DNA of 64,000 nucleotides from Polynucleobacter sp. es-MAR-4 (GCF_018882055.1 NZ_JACVPF010000001.1:1116001-1180000); one strand, 5' to 3'. Counted from the stretch's first letter, positions 1 to 8,204 are shown. Notes: generated by a model from the letters alone, not told the origin. Program-made: numbers and translations.

Positions 1-696
1 ACCGAAATCTTTAGTTAGCCCAAGCTTCCAATCGGTATAGCTAATATTGTTATATGGCTGCCCTAAAGGACCAGATGTGTTTGGTTGACCGGCGACATAC
101 TGATAACCCACGTGACCATTTGCAGAGATACCCCAAAATCCAGTGTCATAGTTCACGGTCAAATCAGGATAAACGGATCCAGCACTATTCGGCGTACCAA
201 AAATAGTTGTTAAGGCATAGTTCACTTTCACAAATCCGGTTAATGGGCCAAAAGTAAAGTTCTGTGCCGCATACAACTCTGTTGTATTTGCATTAACAGT
301 TGCTGAATATGAACCTTTTGACGGATAGTAGTACTGCAACACACCGAAGTCAGATGCAAAACCTGGGGCAATCAATTCTTTCTTAAAGCCGCCATAGAAA
401 TCCATCTCAATTGGCGCATTCACAGTATTGGCATTTGCATTGCCAACCCAGTTAATCGAGCTATTCCAGTTTCCGATATAGAGGCCACTTTCATGAGCGT
501 AATCAAAGCCACCTTGAATCGCTGGCTGATAGTTTGACTGAGTGATACCACGATAACGGTAGTCGTTCGTTACAGTAACGTTGGCTGTTACCGGGCTTAC
601 TTCTGGAGCATCAGCAGCAATTGCCGATTGAGTAGCTAGACCGCTTAATAAGCCAGATGCTGCGAGAGCGATGGCTGTCTTTTGAATAGTTTTCAT
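1..696 (-). CDS. TorF/Gcw_chp-family putative porin (3' end outside window)
   Basis: The frame reads from an ATG at 696 to the window edge, 232 residues, without a stop. A basic n-region and hydrophobic core end in an Ala-rich cleavage region (about residues 1-28), so the product is exported. The mature part has the short alternating aromatic strands of an outer-membrane beta-barrel, with the early motif DYRYRGITQSNYQPA typical of the conserved family TIGR02001 (Gcw_chp). A good Shine-Dalgarno, AGGAG, lies 6-7 nt upstream of the ATG. In related betaproteobacteria this gene usually precedes glnK-amtB and lies next to ubiK; ubiK is indeed divergent at 959, so glnK/amtB are expected just left of the window (inference). 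The transported substrate is unknown. A nitrogen-scavenging role would fit the expected neighbours but is not shown. Confidence 0.85.
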   Translation of the reverse strand, partial: MKTIQKTAIALAASGLLSGLATQSAIAADAPEVSPVTANVTVTNDYRYRGITQSNYQPAIQGGFDYAHESGLYIGNWNSSINWVGNANANTVNAPIEMDFYGGFKKELIAPGFASDFGVLQYYYPSKGSYSATVNANTTELYAAQNFTFGPLTGFVKVNYALTTIFGTPNSAGSVYPDLTVNYDTGFWGISANGHVGYQYVAGQPNTSGPLGQPYNNISYTDWKLGLTKDFG

Positions 697-780
697 GTGT
701 TGCTCCTTGCTGTGTGTAATGAAAAAGGGATAAATGCTTTATTGCATGGAGTGATCATGAATCTCGGCAGCCCTTTCAAT

Positions 781-867
781 TTGGTGCAATTCCCCTAAAT
801 AAGGCTTATGCCCACCTTTAGTGCGTATATTTGCACCAATTTGGGTCATTTTGCTGCAATTGCAGCA
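781..867 (-). promoter_or_regulatory. Dyad-rich upstream region of the porin gene, possible NtrC-type sites
   Basis: TTGGTGCAA (781-789) and its exact reverse complement TTGCACCAA (831-839) lie about 50 bp apart, centre to centre. A perfect 16-bp palindrome, TGCTGCAATTGCAGCA, lies at 852-867. TGCACCA and TGGTGCA are the half-site sequences of the enterobacterial NtrC consensus, and the position 85-160 bp upstream of the porin ATG suits upstream activator sites. I found no convincing GG-N10-GC sigma-54 promoter between these elements and the ATG, so the NtrC reading is tentative. The whole gap 697-958 contains no gene. Confidence 0.4.
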
Positions 868-958
868 TTTTTGGCTGGTTTTGCCTGTTTTTAGCCCAAC
901 AACATAAAATAGGTTCTGTATCTTTTAAGCAACTCTCAACAGAACGGCGGGCGGCATT

Positions 959-1213
959 ATGCAAAAACCAGGCGAAATCCTAGAACAAATTCAGCGGATT
1001 GCTAGCGATATGCAAAACAAGGTTGGGGATGCTATTCGCAACTCACCCGCACAAGAGATTGAGAAGAATGTGCGCGCGATGATGAATCAAGGTTTTCAAA
1101 AAATGGACTTAGTTACTCGCGAAGAGTTCGATCTGCAATCTAAAGTGCTTGCCAAGACCAGAGAAAAACTAGAAGCCCTCGAAGCTAAAGTAGCTGCTTT
1201 AGAAAAGTCTTAA
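959..1213 (+). CDS. ubiK: UbiK-type accessory factor for ubiquinone synthesis (BMFP/YqiC family)
   Basis: An 84-residue acidic/basic helical protein of the YqiC (BMFP) family. The family forms coiled-coil trimers, and in E. coli it assists the soluble Ubi complex (UbiJ partner) in late, aerobic ubiquinone biosynthesis. The N-terminal half is an amphipathic helix with the conserved block LEQIQRIASDM. The C-terminal segment from about residue 55 (TREEFDLQSKVLAKTREKLEALE, here cited as two blocks: TREEFD and KTREKLEALEAKV) is a heptad coiled coil. The length is as expected for the family. It is divergent from the porin gene and ends 25 bp before the convergent lipoprotein gene. The ribosome-binding site is weak (a G-rich tract), but no other in-frame start exists nearby. 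Confidence 0.85.
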   Translation: MQKPGEILEQIQRIASDMQNKVGDAIRNSPAQEIEKNVRAMMNQGFQKMDLVTREEFDLQSKVLAKTREKLEALEAKVAALEKS

Positions 1214-1228
1214 CCAGAATTTCAGTCT

Positions 1229-1250
1229 CATCTGGAAACTATTCCGGATG
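1229..1250. terminator. Hairpin between convergent ubiK and lipoprotein gene
   Basis: CATCTGGAA (1229-1237) pairs with TTCCGGATG (1242-1250) around a 4-nt loop, with one G-U pair in the RNA. It overlaps the stop codon of the minus-strand gene. No T-tract follows on either strand, so it is at best a weak or factor-assisted terminator. Confidence 0.3.
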
Positions 1251-1820
1251 AAACTCATCAAAGAAATTTGAGTAGGCCTCTTCAGAGAAAAATTGTTTTG
1301 CATCCACTCTTGCTGGGGCAGCATGCAAAACTGAAACCTGATAAATCCATACCCCATTATCTGGCGTCACCCTAGTGATCCAACGGACGCGCATTGACTG
1401 CTCTACTGCACCAGTGGATTTGAATTCTAAAAAATAATCCTTAGCGGAGAGGCGCTGGCGATTTGCTGCCTGATAAGAGGCATCAGAGCTAACTGCGCTT
1501 TCTGCATTGACCTTTGCGCGATTAAAAAGATTGTTTTGCAGTTGCTCCAATAATTTAGGTGCTAGAGCAACTTGATCTTTAGCCAGATGAATCGTGCTCA
1601 CCGAATAAATATCATCTTCAATCTTTACCGCTTCTAAAGTTTGTGGAATTTCTTGATTTTGATATGAGAGTTTCCGCTCAATCTTTTCTGGCTTGCCCGG
1701 AAATAAAGCGCTATAACCCTCTTGCTGGGCCTGCACAGTCCGCCAATCTAACTTGGGACTACAAGCAGAAAGTAAAAATGCAAATGCAAATGCAAAAACT
1801 ACTCCAAAATTTTGGAGCAT
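1239..1820 (-). CDS. Putative lipoprotein of unknown function downstream of lipA
   Basis: The product has a hydrophobic signal with lipobox LLSAC, so it should be lipidated and membrane-anchored. The mature part (about 175 residues) shows no domain I can name; it looks like a small alpha/beta secreted domain (motif QQEGYSALFPGKPEK near its start). The reading frame is open up to 1886 and would overlap lipA by 62 bp. I prefer the ATG at 1820, five bases past the lipA stop, because it places a normal-length signal peptide first. ATG codons further up, such as the one starting MGLVLSKS, remain possible and would add a lysine to the n-region. It is the last gene of the lipB-lipA run. The hydrophobic core is encoded by a hexanucleotide repeat giving alternating Phe-Ala. 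Confidence 0.7.
   Translation of the reverse strand: MLQNFGVVFAFAFAFLLSACSPKLDWRTVQAQQEGYSALFPGKPEKIERKLSYQNQEIPQTLEAVKIEDDIYSVSTIHLAKDQVALAPKLLEQLQNNLFNRAKVNAESAVSSDASYQAANRQRLSAKDYFLEFKSTGAVEQSMRVRWITRVTPDNGVWIYQVSVLHAAPARVDAKQFFSEEAYSNFFDEFHPE
1776..1793. repeat. Hexanucleotide repeat (AAATGC)x3 in a signal-peptide coding region
   Basis: Three exact AAATGC units flanked by A-runs on the plus strand. On the coding (minus) strand they encode the Phe-Ala alternation in the hydrophobic core of the lipoprotein signal. The unit is a multiple of three, so slippage would alter core length without a frameshift. Confidence 0.8.
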
Positions 1821-1824
1821 AGAT

Positions 1825-2841
1825 TTAGACAACACCAGCCCCATGAGCTTGTTGGTCTGCATGGTAGCTAGAGCGCACCATCGCACCTACGGCAGCATGT
1901 GAGAAGCCCATTGCATATGCCTCTTCTTCAAAATGCTTAAAGACGTCGGGGTGCACATAGCGACGAACTGGCAGGTGATGTCCGGAAGGAGCTAGATACT
2001 GACCAATAGTCAACATATCAATATTGTGTTCACGCATATCGCGCATGACTTCTAAAATTTCTTCGTCAGTTTCCCCCAAGCCAACCATTAAACCGCTCTT
2101 GGTTGGAATATGCGGAAAGCGCTCTTTAAAATCTTTCAGCAACTTTAAAGAATGTGCGTAGTCAGCCCCGGGTCGCGCCTCTTTATATAAGCGCGGAACT
2201 GTTTCTAAGTTGTGATTCATGACATCAGGCAGGCCTTGTGGCGCATGCTCAGAAAAGATATCTAAAGCCTTATCTAAACGGCCTCGAAAATCGGGAACTA
2301 AAACTTCAATACGTGTATTTGGAGAAAGGTCGCGTGATTGAGAAATGCAATCGACATAATGCATGGCTCCACCATCACGCAAATCATCACGATCCACGCT
2401 AGTAATCACCACATAATTTAATTTCAGGGCGGCAATCGTGCGCGCTAAATTACCAGGCTCTTTAGTATCCAAGGGATCTGGTCTGCCATGTCCCACATCA
2501 CAGAATGGGCAACGACGCGTACATTTATCACCCATGATCATGAAGGTGGCTGTGCCCTTACCAAAACATTCACCAATATTGGGGCAGCTTGCTTCTTCGC
2601 ACACCGTAACCAACTCATTCTCACGCAATATTTTTTTGATCTCATTAAAGCGGGAATTTCCAGAAGCAGCTTTGACTCGAATCCAATCTGGCTTTTTGAG
2701 TACCTGCTCTAAGGGAACAATCTTGATCGGAATACGCGCAGTTTTTTCGCTCGACTTCTGCTTGCGCGAAGCATCGTAATTAAGGTCCTGGCGACTATTA
2801 CTAGTAGCTGCGGTATCGAGATCCGGCTTATTGGTGGTCAT
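1825..2841 (-). CDS. lipA: Lipoyl synthase
   Basis: Radical-SAM enzyme that inserts two sulfurs into octanoyl groups on lipoyl domains and on GcvH, completing lipoate synthesis in the cytoplasm. Both iron-sulfur sites are visible: the auxiliary cluster C81-x4-C86-x5-C92 and the radical-SAM cluster C107-x3-C111-x2-C114. The C-terminal RSSYHA motif carries the conserved serine ligand. At 338 residues it is slightly longer than the typical 320, owing to a polar N-terminal extension of about 35 residues. The ATG overlaps the lipB stop as ATGA (2838-2841), indicating translational coupling with the octanoyltransferase that makes its substrate. Confidence 0.97.
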   Translation of the reverse strand: MTTNKPDLDTAATSNSRQDLNYDASRKQKSSEKTARIPIKIVPLEQVLKKPDWIRVKAASGNSRFNEIKKILRENELVTVCEEASCPNIGECFGKGTATFMIMGDKCTRRCPFCDVGHGRPDPLDTKEPGNLARTIAALKLNYVVITSVDRDDLRDGGAMHYVDCISQSRDLSPNTRIEVLVPDFRGRLDKALDIFSEHAPQGLPDVMNHNLETVPRLYKEARPGADYAHSLKLLKDFKERFPHIPTKSGLMVGLGETDEEILEVMRDMREHNIDMLTIGQYLAPSGHHLPVRRYVHPDVFKHFEEEAYAMGFSHAAVGAMVRSSYHADQQAHGAGVV

Positions 2842-3482
2842 GATGGAATCAGTTGCTTTTGCAAATGCCCTAATAGGGTCTGGCTAATAATGTCTATATT
2901 GTCCTTGATACCAAGCGTTTGCATATCCACCGTCTTTAAGCCCTCATAGCCACATGGGTGAATACGGGCAAAAGCGGCCAAATCAGTCGATACATTCAGG
3001 GCTAGCCCATGATAAGAGCACCCCTTAGAGACTTTGAGGCCTAAAGCAGCAATCTTGGCACCCCGATACTCCAACGAAGCCCCACTGTCCTGGGCAATAT
3101 AAATGCCGGGTGCACCAGCATGTCTTTCTGCCTGAACACCAAAATCCGCTAAGGTATCAATTAAAGCCTGCTCAATTCGGGAGACAAGCTCTTTTACAAA
3201 AATTCCCAAACGCCTCAGATCCAGCAGCAGATACACCACTATTTGTCCAGGCCCATGATAAGTAATCTCACCACCGCGATCCACCTGCACTAGTGGAATT
3301 TGATTGCTAGGGGAATGGAGGTTGCTCACATCTCCCGCCAAACCTAAAGTAAATACTGGCGGATGCTCCAGAATCCAAATTTCATCTGAAGTATTGCTAT
3401 CTCGCTGCTGCGTAAAATCCCGCATCGCTTGATATGTTGACTCGTAGTCAGCTATCCCTAAATGTTTTACCAAAAAACTCAT
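2838..3482 (-). CDS. lipB: Octanoyl-[acyl-carrier-protein]:protein octanoyltransferase
   Basis: Transfers octanoate from acyl carrier protein to the lipoyl-domain lysine, the step before LipA. Family signatures are present: [12 protein letters not shown] (69-80), the catalytic lysine in KIAALGLK (K143), and the catalytic cysteine in HPCGYEG (C177). The 214-residue length matches LipB. The start ATG follows DUF493 by 9 bases, and the stop overlaps lipA. The order DUF493-lipB-lipA is the usual proteobacterial arrangement. Confidence 0.96.
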   Translation of the reverse strand: MSFLVKHLGIADYESTYQAMRDFTQQRDSNTSDEIWILEHPPVFTLGLAGDVSNLHSPSNQIPLVQVDRGGEITYHGPGQIVVYLLLDLRRLGIFVKELVSRIEQALIDTLADFGVQAERHAGAPGIYIAQDSGASLEYRGAKIAALGLKVSKGCSYHGLALNVSTDLAAFARIHPCGYEGLKTVDMQTLGIKDNIDIISQTLLGHLQKQLIPS

Positions 3483-3491
3483 GGAAATAAT

Positions 3492-3761
3492 TTAGAGGAC
3501 AACACTCACCAAAGGATGCGTGGATAAAGTGCGATACAACTCATCTAACTGCTCACGACTAGTAGCAGTAATTGGCAAAGTAATACCGAGATAATTTCCA
3601 TCCTTAGAAGGTCGCTGCTCAACCTTGCTCTCATCAAGCGTAGGATCAAATTGACGAGCAATATGCAAGATCGCAGGCAAATACTCTGGGTTAGTCTTGC
3701 CCATTACCTTAATCGGAAACTCTGATGGATATTCAATGAGGGATTTTCTATCTTCAGTCAT
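3492..3761 (-). CDS. ybeD: DUF493 (YbeD) family protein
   Basis: An 89-residue ACT-like alpha/beta protein of the YbeD family, which commonly lies upstream of lipB. Its biochemical role is unknown; a regulatory ACT-fold function has been suggested because of the fold. The recognisable core is YPSEFPIKVMGK (residues 11-22), followed by helices and a C-terminal strand ending HPLVSVVL. The start chosen (3761) is the downstream one of two identical ATGACTGAAGATAGA contexts produced by a 16-bp tandem duplication. The upstream copy is out of frame and stops after seven codons. Confidence 0.9.
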   Translation of the reverse strand: MTEDRKSLIEYPSEFPIKVMGKTNPEYLPAILHIARQFDPTLDESKVEQRPSKDGNYLGITLPITATSREQLDELYRTLSTHPLVSVVL

Positions 3762-3776
3762 TTCTATCTTCAGTCA
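3745..3776. repeat. 16-bp tandem duplication covering the DUF493 start codon
   Basis: TTTCTATCTTCAGTCA occurs at 3745-3760 and again, exactly, at 3761-3776. On the coding strand this duplicates the start region of the DUF493 gene. It gives an upstream ATG at 3777 whose frame runs only seven codons (M-T-E-D-R-N-D) to a TGA at 3756-3754, overlapping the real ATG at 3761-3759. Confidence 0.9.
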
Positions 3777-3804
3777 TTTTTATCTTTCTCTATTTTCTTT
3801 TTCT

Positions 3805-4521
3805 TTATTGATTGCGGTGATCGGGCATGCCTAACCAGGCGCTTGTAATGATATTTCTGATGCAATGTAAACGTCGATGGAAAAAATGATCGGCCCCAGG
3901 CACTACTTGAACAGTTAATTCTTGAGGGCGCGCCCAATCCAAAACATCGATTAAAGGAATAGTTTCATCCACTTCGCCGTGAATCAAAATCGTATCAGCG
4001 GGTACTGGTGCCAGAACCCACTTACCTGCTGCGCTACCCACCATGACAAGTCGCTCAGCTGGGCGTCCCAGCTCTGACAAGCGTTGCACTAAATGGGTGC
4101 CAACAAAACTTCCAAATGAAAAACCAGAAACGACTAAAGGTAAAGTATTTGCAGTTTGTATCCATGCTTGTTGTGAAGTCGCTTCAAATTGATTCCAGCT
4201 TGAAGGCGTGCGCATCCAATCAGTGACGTGTAGCAAGTCTTCCATTTCGCCAACACCGTCATCATGAACACCAGCTGTAGCACCCACTCCGCGAAAATTC
4301 GGACGGACGCTGACGTAACCCAATTGATTAAACGCGCGTGCCATGGTTTGTGCAACTTTGTTATCCATTGTTCCGCCCATGAGTGGATGGGGGTGGGCAA
4401 CCAGAGCTAAACCTCTAACTAAGAAATCAGGGTTATTTTTTAATTCATCAGGAAGATCAATCGACATTTCGATTTGACCTACTACGCCATCAATATGAAT
4501 TATTTTTGTACGGCTATTCAT
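3805..4521 (-). CDS. Alpha/beta hydrolase (dienelactone-hydrolase-like, COG2945 type)
   Basis: Cytoplasmic serine hydrolase of unknown substrate. The nucleophile elbow G-F-S135-F-G, the acid D185 in HGEVDE and H212 in GADHFFH form a plausible catalytic triad. The motif HPHPLMGGTMDNKV (43-56) is a strong marker of the COG2945 subfamily. The 238-residue length is normal. It lies between the ferredoxin and DUF493 genes on the same strand; spacing of 24-43 bases permits one transcript, but nothing in the context reveals a substrate. Confidence 0.85.
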   Translation of the reverse strand: MNSRTKIIHIDGVVGQIEMSIDLPDELKNNPDFLVRGLALVAHPHPLMGGTMDNKVAQTMARAFNQLGYVSVRPNFRGVGATAGVHDDGVGEMEDLLHVTDWMRTPSSWNQFEATSQQAWIQTANTLPLVVSGFSFGSFVGTHLVQRLSELGRPAERLVMVGSAAGKWVLAPVPADTILIHGEVDETIPLIDVLDWARPQELTVQVVPGADHFFHRRLHCIRNIITSAWLGMPDHRNQ

Positions 4522-4545
4522 TGGGGGAAACCTTCTGAAATTTTT

Positions 4546-4854
4546 TTAAACTAACTGTAGGCGCTCTACTGGGCGACCTTGCACCAAGTGTGACTGGATA
4601 ATTTCCTCAACGTCCTCAGCATCTACAAAGGTATACCAAATACCTTCTGGATAAACCACCATTACTGGACCGTCAGCACAGCGATCTAAACATCCCGCTT
4701 TATTAATACGGATTTTTCCTGGGCCAGATAGACCTAACTCTTTCACGCGATTTTTTGCATACTCAAATAATGCAAATGCGTTATGACGATCACAACAATC
4801 TTCGCCATTCTTACGCTGATTTAGACAGAAAAAAACATGGTGCTTAAAGCTCAT
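4546..4854 (-). CDS. Thioredoxin-like [2Fe-2S] ferredoxin
   Basis: A 102-residue protein of the shethna/thioredoxin-like [2Fe-2S] ferredoxin family, an electron carrier of undefined partner. Candidate cluster ligands are C10, C20 or C21, and the pair C55-x3-C59 in AGCLDRC. The C-terminal half keeps the family block GPVMVVYPEGIWY. The start at 4854 (ATG, preceded by GAGA) is preferred over an in-frame TTG at 4866, because it gives the usual MSFKHHVFFC beginning. It follows the VanZ-like gene by 12 bases. Confidence 0.85.
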   Translation of the reverse strand: MSFKHHVFFCLNQRKNGEDCCDRHNAFALFEYAKNRVKELGLSGPGKIRINKAGCLDRCADGPVMVVYPEGIWYTFVDAEDVEEIIQSHLVQGRPVERLQLV

Positions 4855-4866
4855 ATGCAATCTCAA

Positions 4867-5961
4867 TTAAGTTTTCGAATTAAAGGTGGCCCTATTTCTG
4901 AGCACCCAAAATAAAGCTAATGGCAACCATACTACTGAAACCCATTGCATTAATTCATTAAAGTGTAATAGTCGACCTTGGTACCAGTGCCGCAATGTCA
5001 AATTGAAGTAGGGGTTGTCCGGCAAGAAATTGATCGCCAGAGTGGCACTTACCAAGCAAGCAATTGCAAGCCAGGCCTTATTGCCCACAGAAAGTCGTAG
5101 GGCCCATCTAAGTAGCAGGCTTCCCACCACCATCCCCCAAATAGCTCCTGCTGTGAGCCAAAGTAAACTAAATGCCGCCCCGAATTGCAAGGCAGTAAAG
5201 GCAATTTTTACCAAAACAGTAAAGCAAAGCAGGCTATTTAAGATTTTCCACTGGGGCGCTTTTGCGCGCATACCCAGGGACAATAAAAGCCCCGTACCAA
5301 GCCAACATACCGCCGTAATGACACATTCCTGGACTACATGATTCACCACCATAGTCCCCCAGTCGACTGAGGCAAAAATTGCATGTCCCCATACCCCCGT
5401 GCCCAACCAAGAACTCTGAGGGTAGATTTGAGCCCAGGGGAAGAGCAGAAACAAGGCGCAAGCAGCCCAGTTCAAACCAAACCACTGGTCAAAACGACGG
5501 CGTACCGCACTTCCAGAAAGCCACTGGGGGCCCAAGGGAATTGCTAATAAGCCACCCATCAAGCCACCCAATACATTAGCCCACCAATCCATTTGACTTG
5601 GAATGCGAGTTGGCAGCCAAGTTTGCAAGGACTCCACACTAAAAGCCAGTGCCGCACTAAAACTCAAGGCGATACCTAGGGCGACGAAATTACGCCAACG
5701 TGGGTAACAGGCAAAGACCAGCAAGAATCCCAGGGGGATATAGGCCAAGATATTGACTGAGACATCGAAGAGCGTAATAAAGCGGGGCAAAGGAGCAGCT
5801 AACCATGCCCATGCCGCAATGCCATTATCAAAGTGAAAATCAAAGGGGTTTAGGCTGACATAGACAATTAAAAGCGCATAGCTCAAACTAATGGCTCTGG
5901 CTAAAGGCATAGCTTGGAGGGGCCAAACAAACTTGCGAGGTCTCTGATCTTCGTGATGCAT
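4867..5961 (-). CDS. VanZ-like integral membrane protein
   Basis: A 364-residue polytopic membrane protein with roughly nine to ten hydrophobic segments. The N-terminal half carries the VanZ-like core: the loop YVSLNPFDFHFD after the first membrane helix, NILAYIPLGFLLVFA, and SVESLQTWLPTRIPSQMDWWANVLGG. VanZ confers low-level teicoplanin resistance in enterococci, but for proteobacterial homologues the function is unknown. The C-terminal half adds further membrane helices not found in short VanZ proteins. It is the first gene of the minus run and is divergent from birA (46-bp gap). Confidence 0.8.
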   Translation of the reverse strand: MHHEDQRPRKFVWPLQAMPLARAISLSYALLIVYVSLNPFDFHFDNGIAAWAWLAAPLPRFITLFDVSVNILAYIPLGFLLVFACYPRWRNFVALGIALSFSAALAFSVESLQTWLPTRIPSQMDWWANVLGGLMGGLLAIPLGPQWLSGSAVRRRFDQWFGLNWAACALFLLFPWAQIYPQSSWLGTGVWGHAIFASVDWGTMVVNHVVQECVITAVCWLGTGLLLSLGMRAKAPQWKILNSLLCFTVLVKIAFTALQFGAAFSLLWLTAGAIWGMVVGSLLLRWALRLSVGNKAWLAIACLVSATLAINFLPDNPYFNLTLRHWYQGRLLHFNELMQWVSVVWLPLALFWVLRNRATFNSKT

Positions 5962-6007
5962 TCCACCATTCTAGGTCAGCCTGGCCAGATCTTTCTACAA
6001 TAGGAAA

Positions 6008-6808
6008 ATGAGTTCGAATTGCATCCTAGAGCGGGTAGCCACCACCAAATCAACCAATGATGATTTATTGGCTCGTTGGCGTGCCGGAGAATTAATTGAT
6101 CCCGTTGCTCGCTTTGCCTATGAGCAGACCTCAGGCAAGGGTAGAGCTGGAAGAGTATGGCTCTCTAACCCTGAAGACACTTTGTGTTTTTCATTTGCCC
6201 ACCCTTTCCAAAAGCGCCCGAATGAACTCAGCGGCCTTAGTCTAGTGATTGGCCTCGCAGTGATTGCCGGCATTGCCATGGCTTTAGGAACTACTGAGGA
6301 GGCTCTGCATCAACAAGGTCTGCGACTGAAGTGGCCCAACGATTTACTGCTGAATAATGCCAAGCTTGGCGGCATTTTGATTGAAGGCGGACAAAACAAT
6401 CCACAGTCACCAACCTGGATGGTCATCGGCTTAGGCCTGAATTTACGCAATGGAGCGCTGATTGAGAAGAGCTTGGAAGGGAAATCCCCTTTCGGAGTTT
6501 CTGCCTTAGATCAACTGATGTCTCACGAAGCGCCGGTTCCTGATACTGAGTTCATTTGGTTAAAACTGATCGAGTCATTTGAAAAACATTTGACTCAATT
6601 TGAACAACATAGCTTTAGCTATTTTAAAAATTCCTGGACGCAGTGGGATGCCTTCAATGGTCAGTCTGTTTGCATATCGGGCGCTGGCAAAGAATCCCTC
6701 ATGGGAATTTCTTCCGGAGTTGATGACGCTGGTGCACTTATTCTCAAACAGCACGACAAATCGGTTGCCATTCATGCAGGCGATGTTTCTTTGCGAGTTC
6801 AATCATGA
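6008..6808 (+). CDS. birA: Biotin--[acetyl-CoA-carboxylase] ligase
   Basis: Activates biotin to biotinyl-AMP and attaches it to the AccB lysine. The biotin/ATP site motif SGKGRAGR (42-49), KWPNDLLL (108-115) and KLGGILIE (119-126) are clear. The protein lacks the N-terminal winged-helix DNA-binding domain of E. coli BirA, so it should be a ligase only, not a repressor of biotin genes. AGGA precedes the ATG. The stop overlaps the coaX start by four bases (ATGA), so the two are translationally coupled. Confidence 0.94.
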   Translation: MSSNCILERVATTKSTNDDLLARWRAGELIDPVARFAYEQTSGKGRAGRVWLSNPEDTLCFSFAHPFQKRPNELSGLSLVIGLAVIAGIAMALGTTEEALHQQGLRLKWPNDLLLNNAKLGGILIEGGQNNPQSPTWMVIGLGLNLRNGALIEKSLEGKSPFGVSALDQLMSHEAPVPDTEFIWLKLIESFEKHLTQFEQHSFSYFKNSWTQWDAFNGQSVCISGAGKESLMGISSGVDDAGALILKQHDKSVAIHAGDVSLRVQS

Positions 6809-7626
6809 GTCTATATTTAGTATTTGATCTTGGTAACACTCGACTGAAGTGGGCCGCTGTCGAATCTACACAAAACATTTCGGACCGCAACAAAAAACTA
6901 TGGGCTTATTCTGGATCGATTAGCACTAAATCTTTTCAATCTCCCGAGCTACGCGCCGAGCTATCTGACTACATTTCTAAAACATTGCCAAAGCCAGATG
7001 CAATTGCATTTTGCTGTGTAGCAGGTGATGCCGCTATTGAAAATCTACGTAGCCTCTTTCCGCAATGGCAAGACCTTGAGTGGAAGCAATTCACAGGCAG
7101 CAGCTCTTACGATGGTCTACGAACACTCTATCAAGATCCAAGCAAGCTGGGTGCAGATCGATGGGCTGCGCTGATTGGCGCAAGAGCACTATCAAATACC
7201 AACACATTGGTAATTAATGCCGGGACAGCCACCACCATTGACTTACTAGGTGGCAATGGCCTTCATTATGGCGGCTGGATCCTGCCAGGTCTTGGTTTAA
7301 TGCAAGAAAGCCTTCAACAAAATACAGCCCAACTCCCACTAGCCGTTCGAGCCAGCAATCCTGAAGCCCAAGCAAGCTTTGGCACAGCAACGGATGAAGC
7401 AATTACCGGTGGTTGTGATGCGGCGCAATTAGGAGCGATACTTCGCGCAGCTTATTTAGCTAAAACTATGAATCATCCTGTAGAGCGAATTTGGCTTGAT
7501 GGTGGTAATGCCAAAATTTTGGCAAATGAAATTAAGCAGTTTCCAGAACTGGCAGCACTTCCTGTTGAGACGATTGAAGGTTTGGTACTACGTGGGCTTT
7601 GGGCTTGGCTCTTACAAAATCTTTAG
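6805..7626 (+). CDS. coaX: Type III pantothenate kinase
   Basis: Phosphorylates pantothenate, the first step of CoA synthesis, using the CoA-insensitive type III enzyme. The ASKHA-fold signatures are visible: DLGNTRLKW (8-16), LGADRWAAL (115-123), NAGTATTIDLL (138-148) and GGWILPGL (156-163). The 273-residue length is typical. The birA-coaX pair is a common arrangement. Its 3' end overlaps the end of the convergent rfaE2 gene by four bases. Confidence 0.94.
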   Translation: MSLYLVFDLGNTRLKWAAVESTQNISDRNKKLWAYSGSISTKSFQSPELRAELSDYISKTLPKPDAIAFCCVAGDAAIENLRSLFPQWQDLEWKQFTGSSSYDGLRTLYQDPSKLGADRWAALIGARALSNTNTLVINAGTATTIDLLGGNGLHYGGWILPGLGLMQESLQQNTAQLPLAVRASNPEAQASFGTATDEAITGGCDAAQLGAILRAAYLAKTMNHPVERIWLDGGNAKILANEIKQFPELAALPVETIEGLVLRGLWAWLLQNL

Positions 7627-8114
7627 CTAGTTCGGATCTTACCCAACAGAGTCGTTGTAGAGCGCTCATATAAAAATGGAATTGCAACCGCTTTACCACC
7701 CCATGTCTTCACTAAACGGGTTTCTTCAAGAGTATCGATTTCATAATCTCCACCCTTGACATAGATATCCGGATGAATTTTGGCAATCAGATTCACCGGG
7801 GTCTGCTCTGTAAATAGCACCGCCAAATCCACACTCTCTAGTGCCGCCAATAAAGCTTGGCGGTCAGCCTCGGTATTGATAGGCCTGTCATCACCCTTAC
7901 CTAGCATCTTTACTGAGGCATCTGAGTTGACCCCCACCACCAAGCTAGCACCTAAGGCGCGCGCTTGAGCCAAATAGCTGGCATGTCCGCGATGCAGGAT
8001 ATCGAAAACACCATTGGTAAATACTAGCGGTCTTGGAAGAGCAGCAATACGAGCCTCTAACTCTGCTGGGGCGCAGACTTTGGACTCAAAAGTAGGTAAA
8101 GGTAGAGAACTCAT
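7623..8114 (-). CDS. rfaE2: D-glycero-beta-D-manno-heptose 1-phosphate adenylyltransferase (stand-alone RfaE2)
   Basis: Cytidylyltransferase-fold enzyme that makes ADP-heptose for the LPS inner core. The nucleotide-binding signature GVFDILHRGH (35-44) and the C-terminal ERSTTTLL segment are present. It is the 163-residue adenylyltransferase domain alone; the kinase domain (RfaE1) that is fused in E. coli HldE must be encoded elsewhere. It is convergent with coaX and divergent from the peroxidase operon. Confidence 0.92.
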   Translation of the reverse strand: MSSLPLPTFESKVCAPAELEARIAALPRPLVFTNGVFDILHRGHASYLAQARALGASLVVGVNSDASVKMLGKGDDRPINTEADRQALLAALESVDLAVLFTEQTPVNLIAKIHPDIYVKGGDYEIDTLEETRLVKTWGGKAVAIPFLYERSTTTLLGKIRTS

Positions 8115-8132
8115 ATCGCCATCTTAATGGCA

Positions 8133-8147
8133 TTGAGCTCGGCTCAA
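8133..8147. promoter_or_regulatory. Small dyad upstream of the peroxidase/lipid operon
   Basis: TTGAGC-TCG-GCTCAA is a perfect 6-bp dyad with a 3-bp spacer, in the 90-bp gap between rfaE2 and the peroxidase gene, about 58 bp upstream of its ATG. It could be an operator for the operon, but there is only one copy in the region and no recognised consensus. Confidence 0.25.
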
Positions 8148-8204
8148 CGATATTTGCCAGAATGTCTTAGACTTGGACATCCCAGCCCCACCAAAAGGTT
8201 CAAG

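Noticed and set aside
697..958. Sigma-54 promoter for the porin or ubiK
   Set aside because: TTGGC and TTGC elements occur, but no pair has the required GG-N10-GC spacing on either strand.
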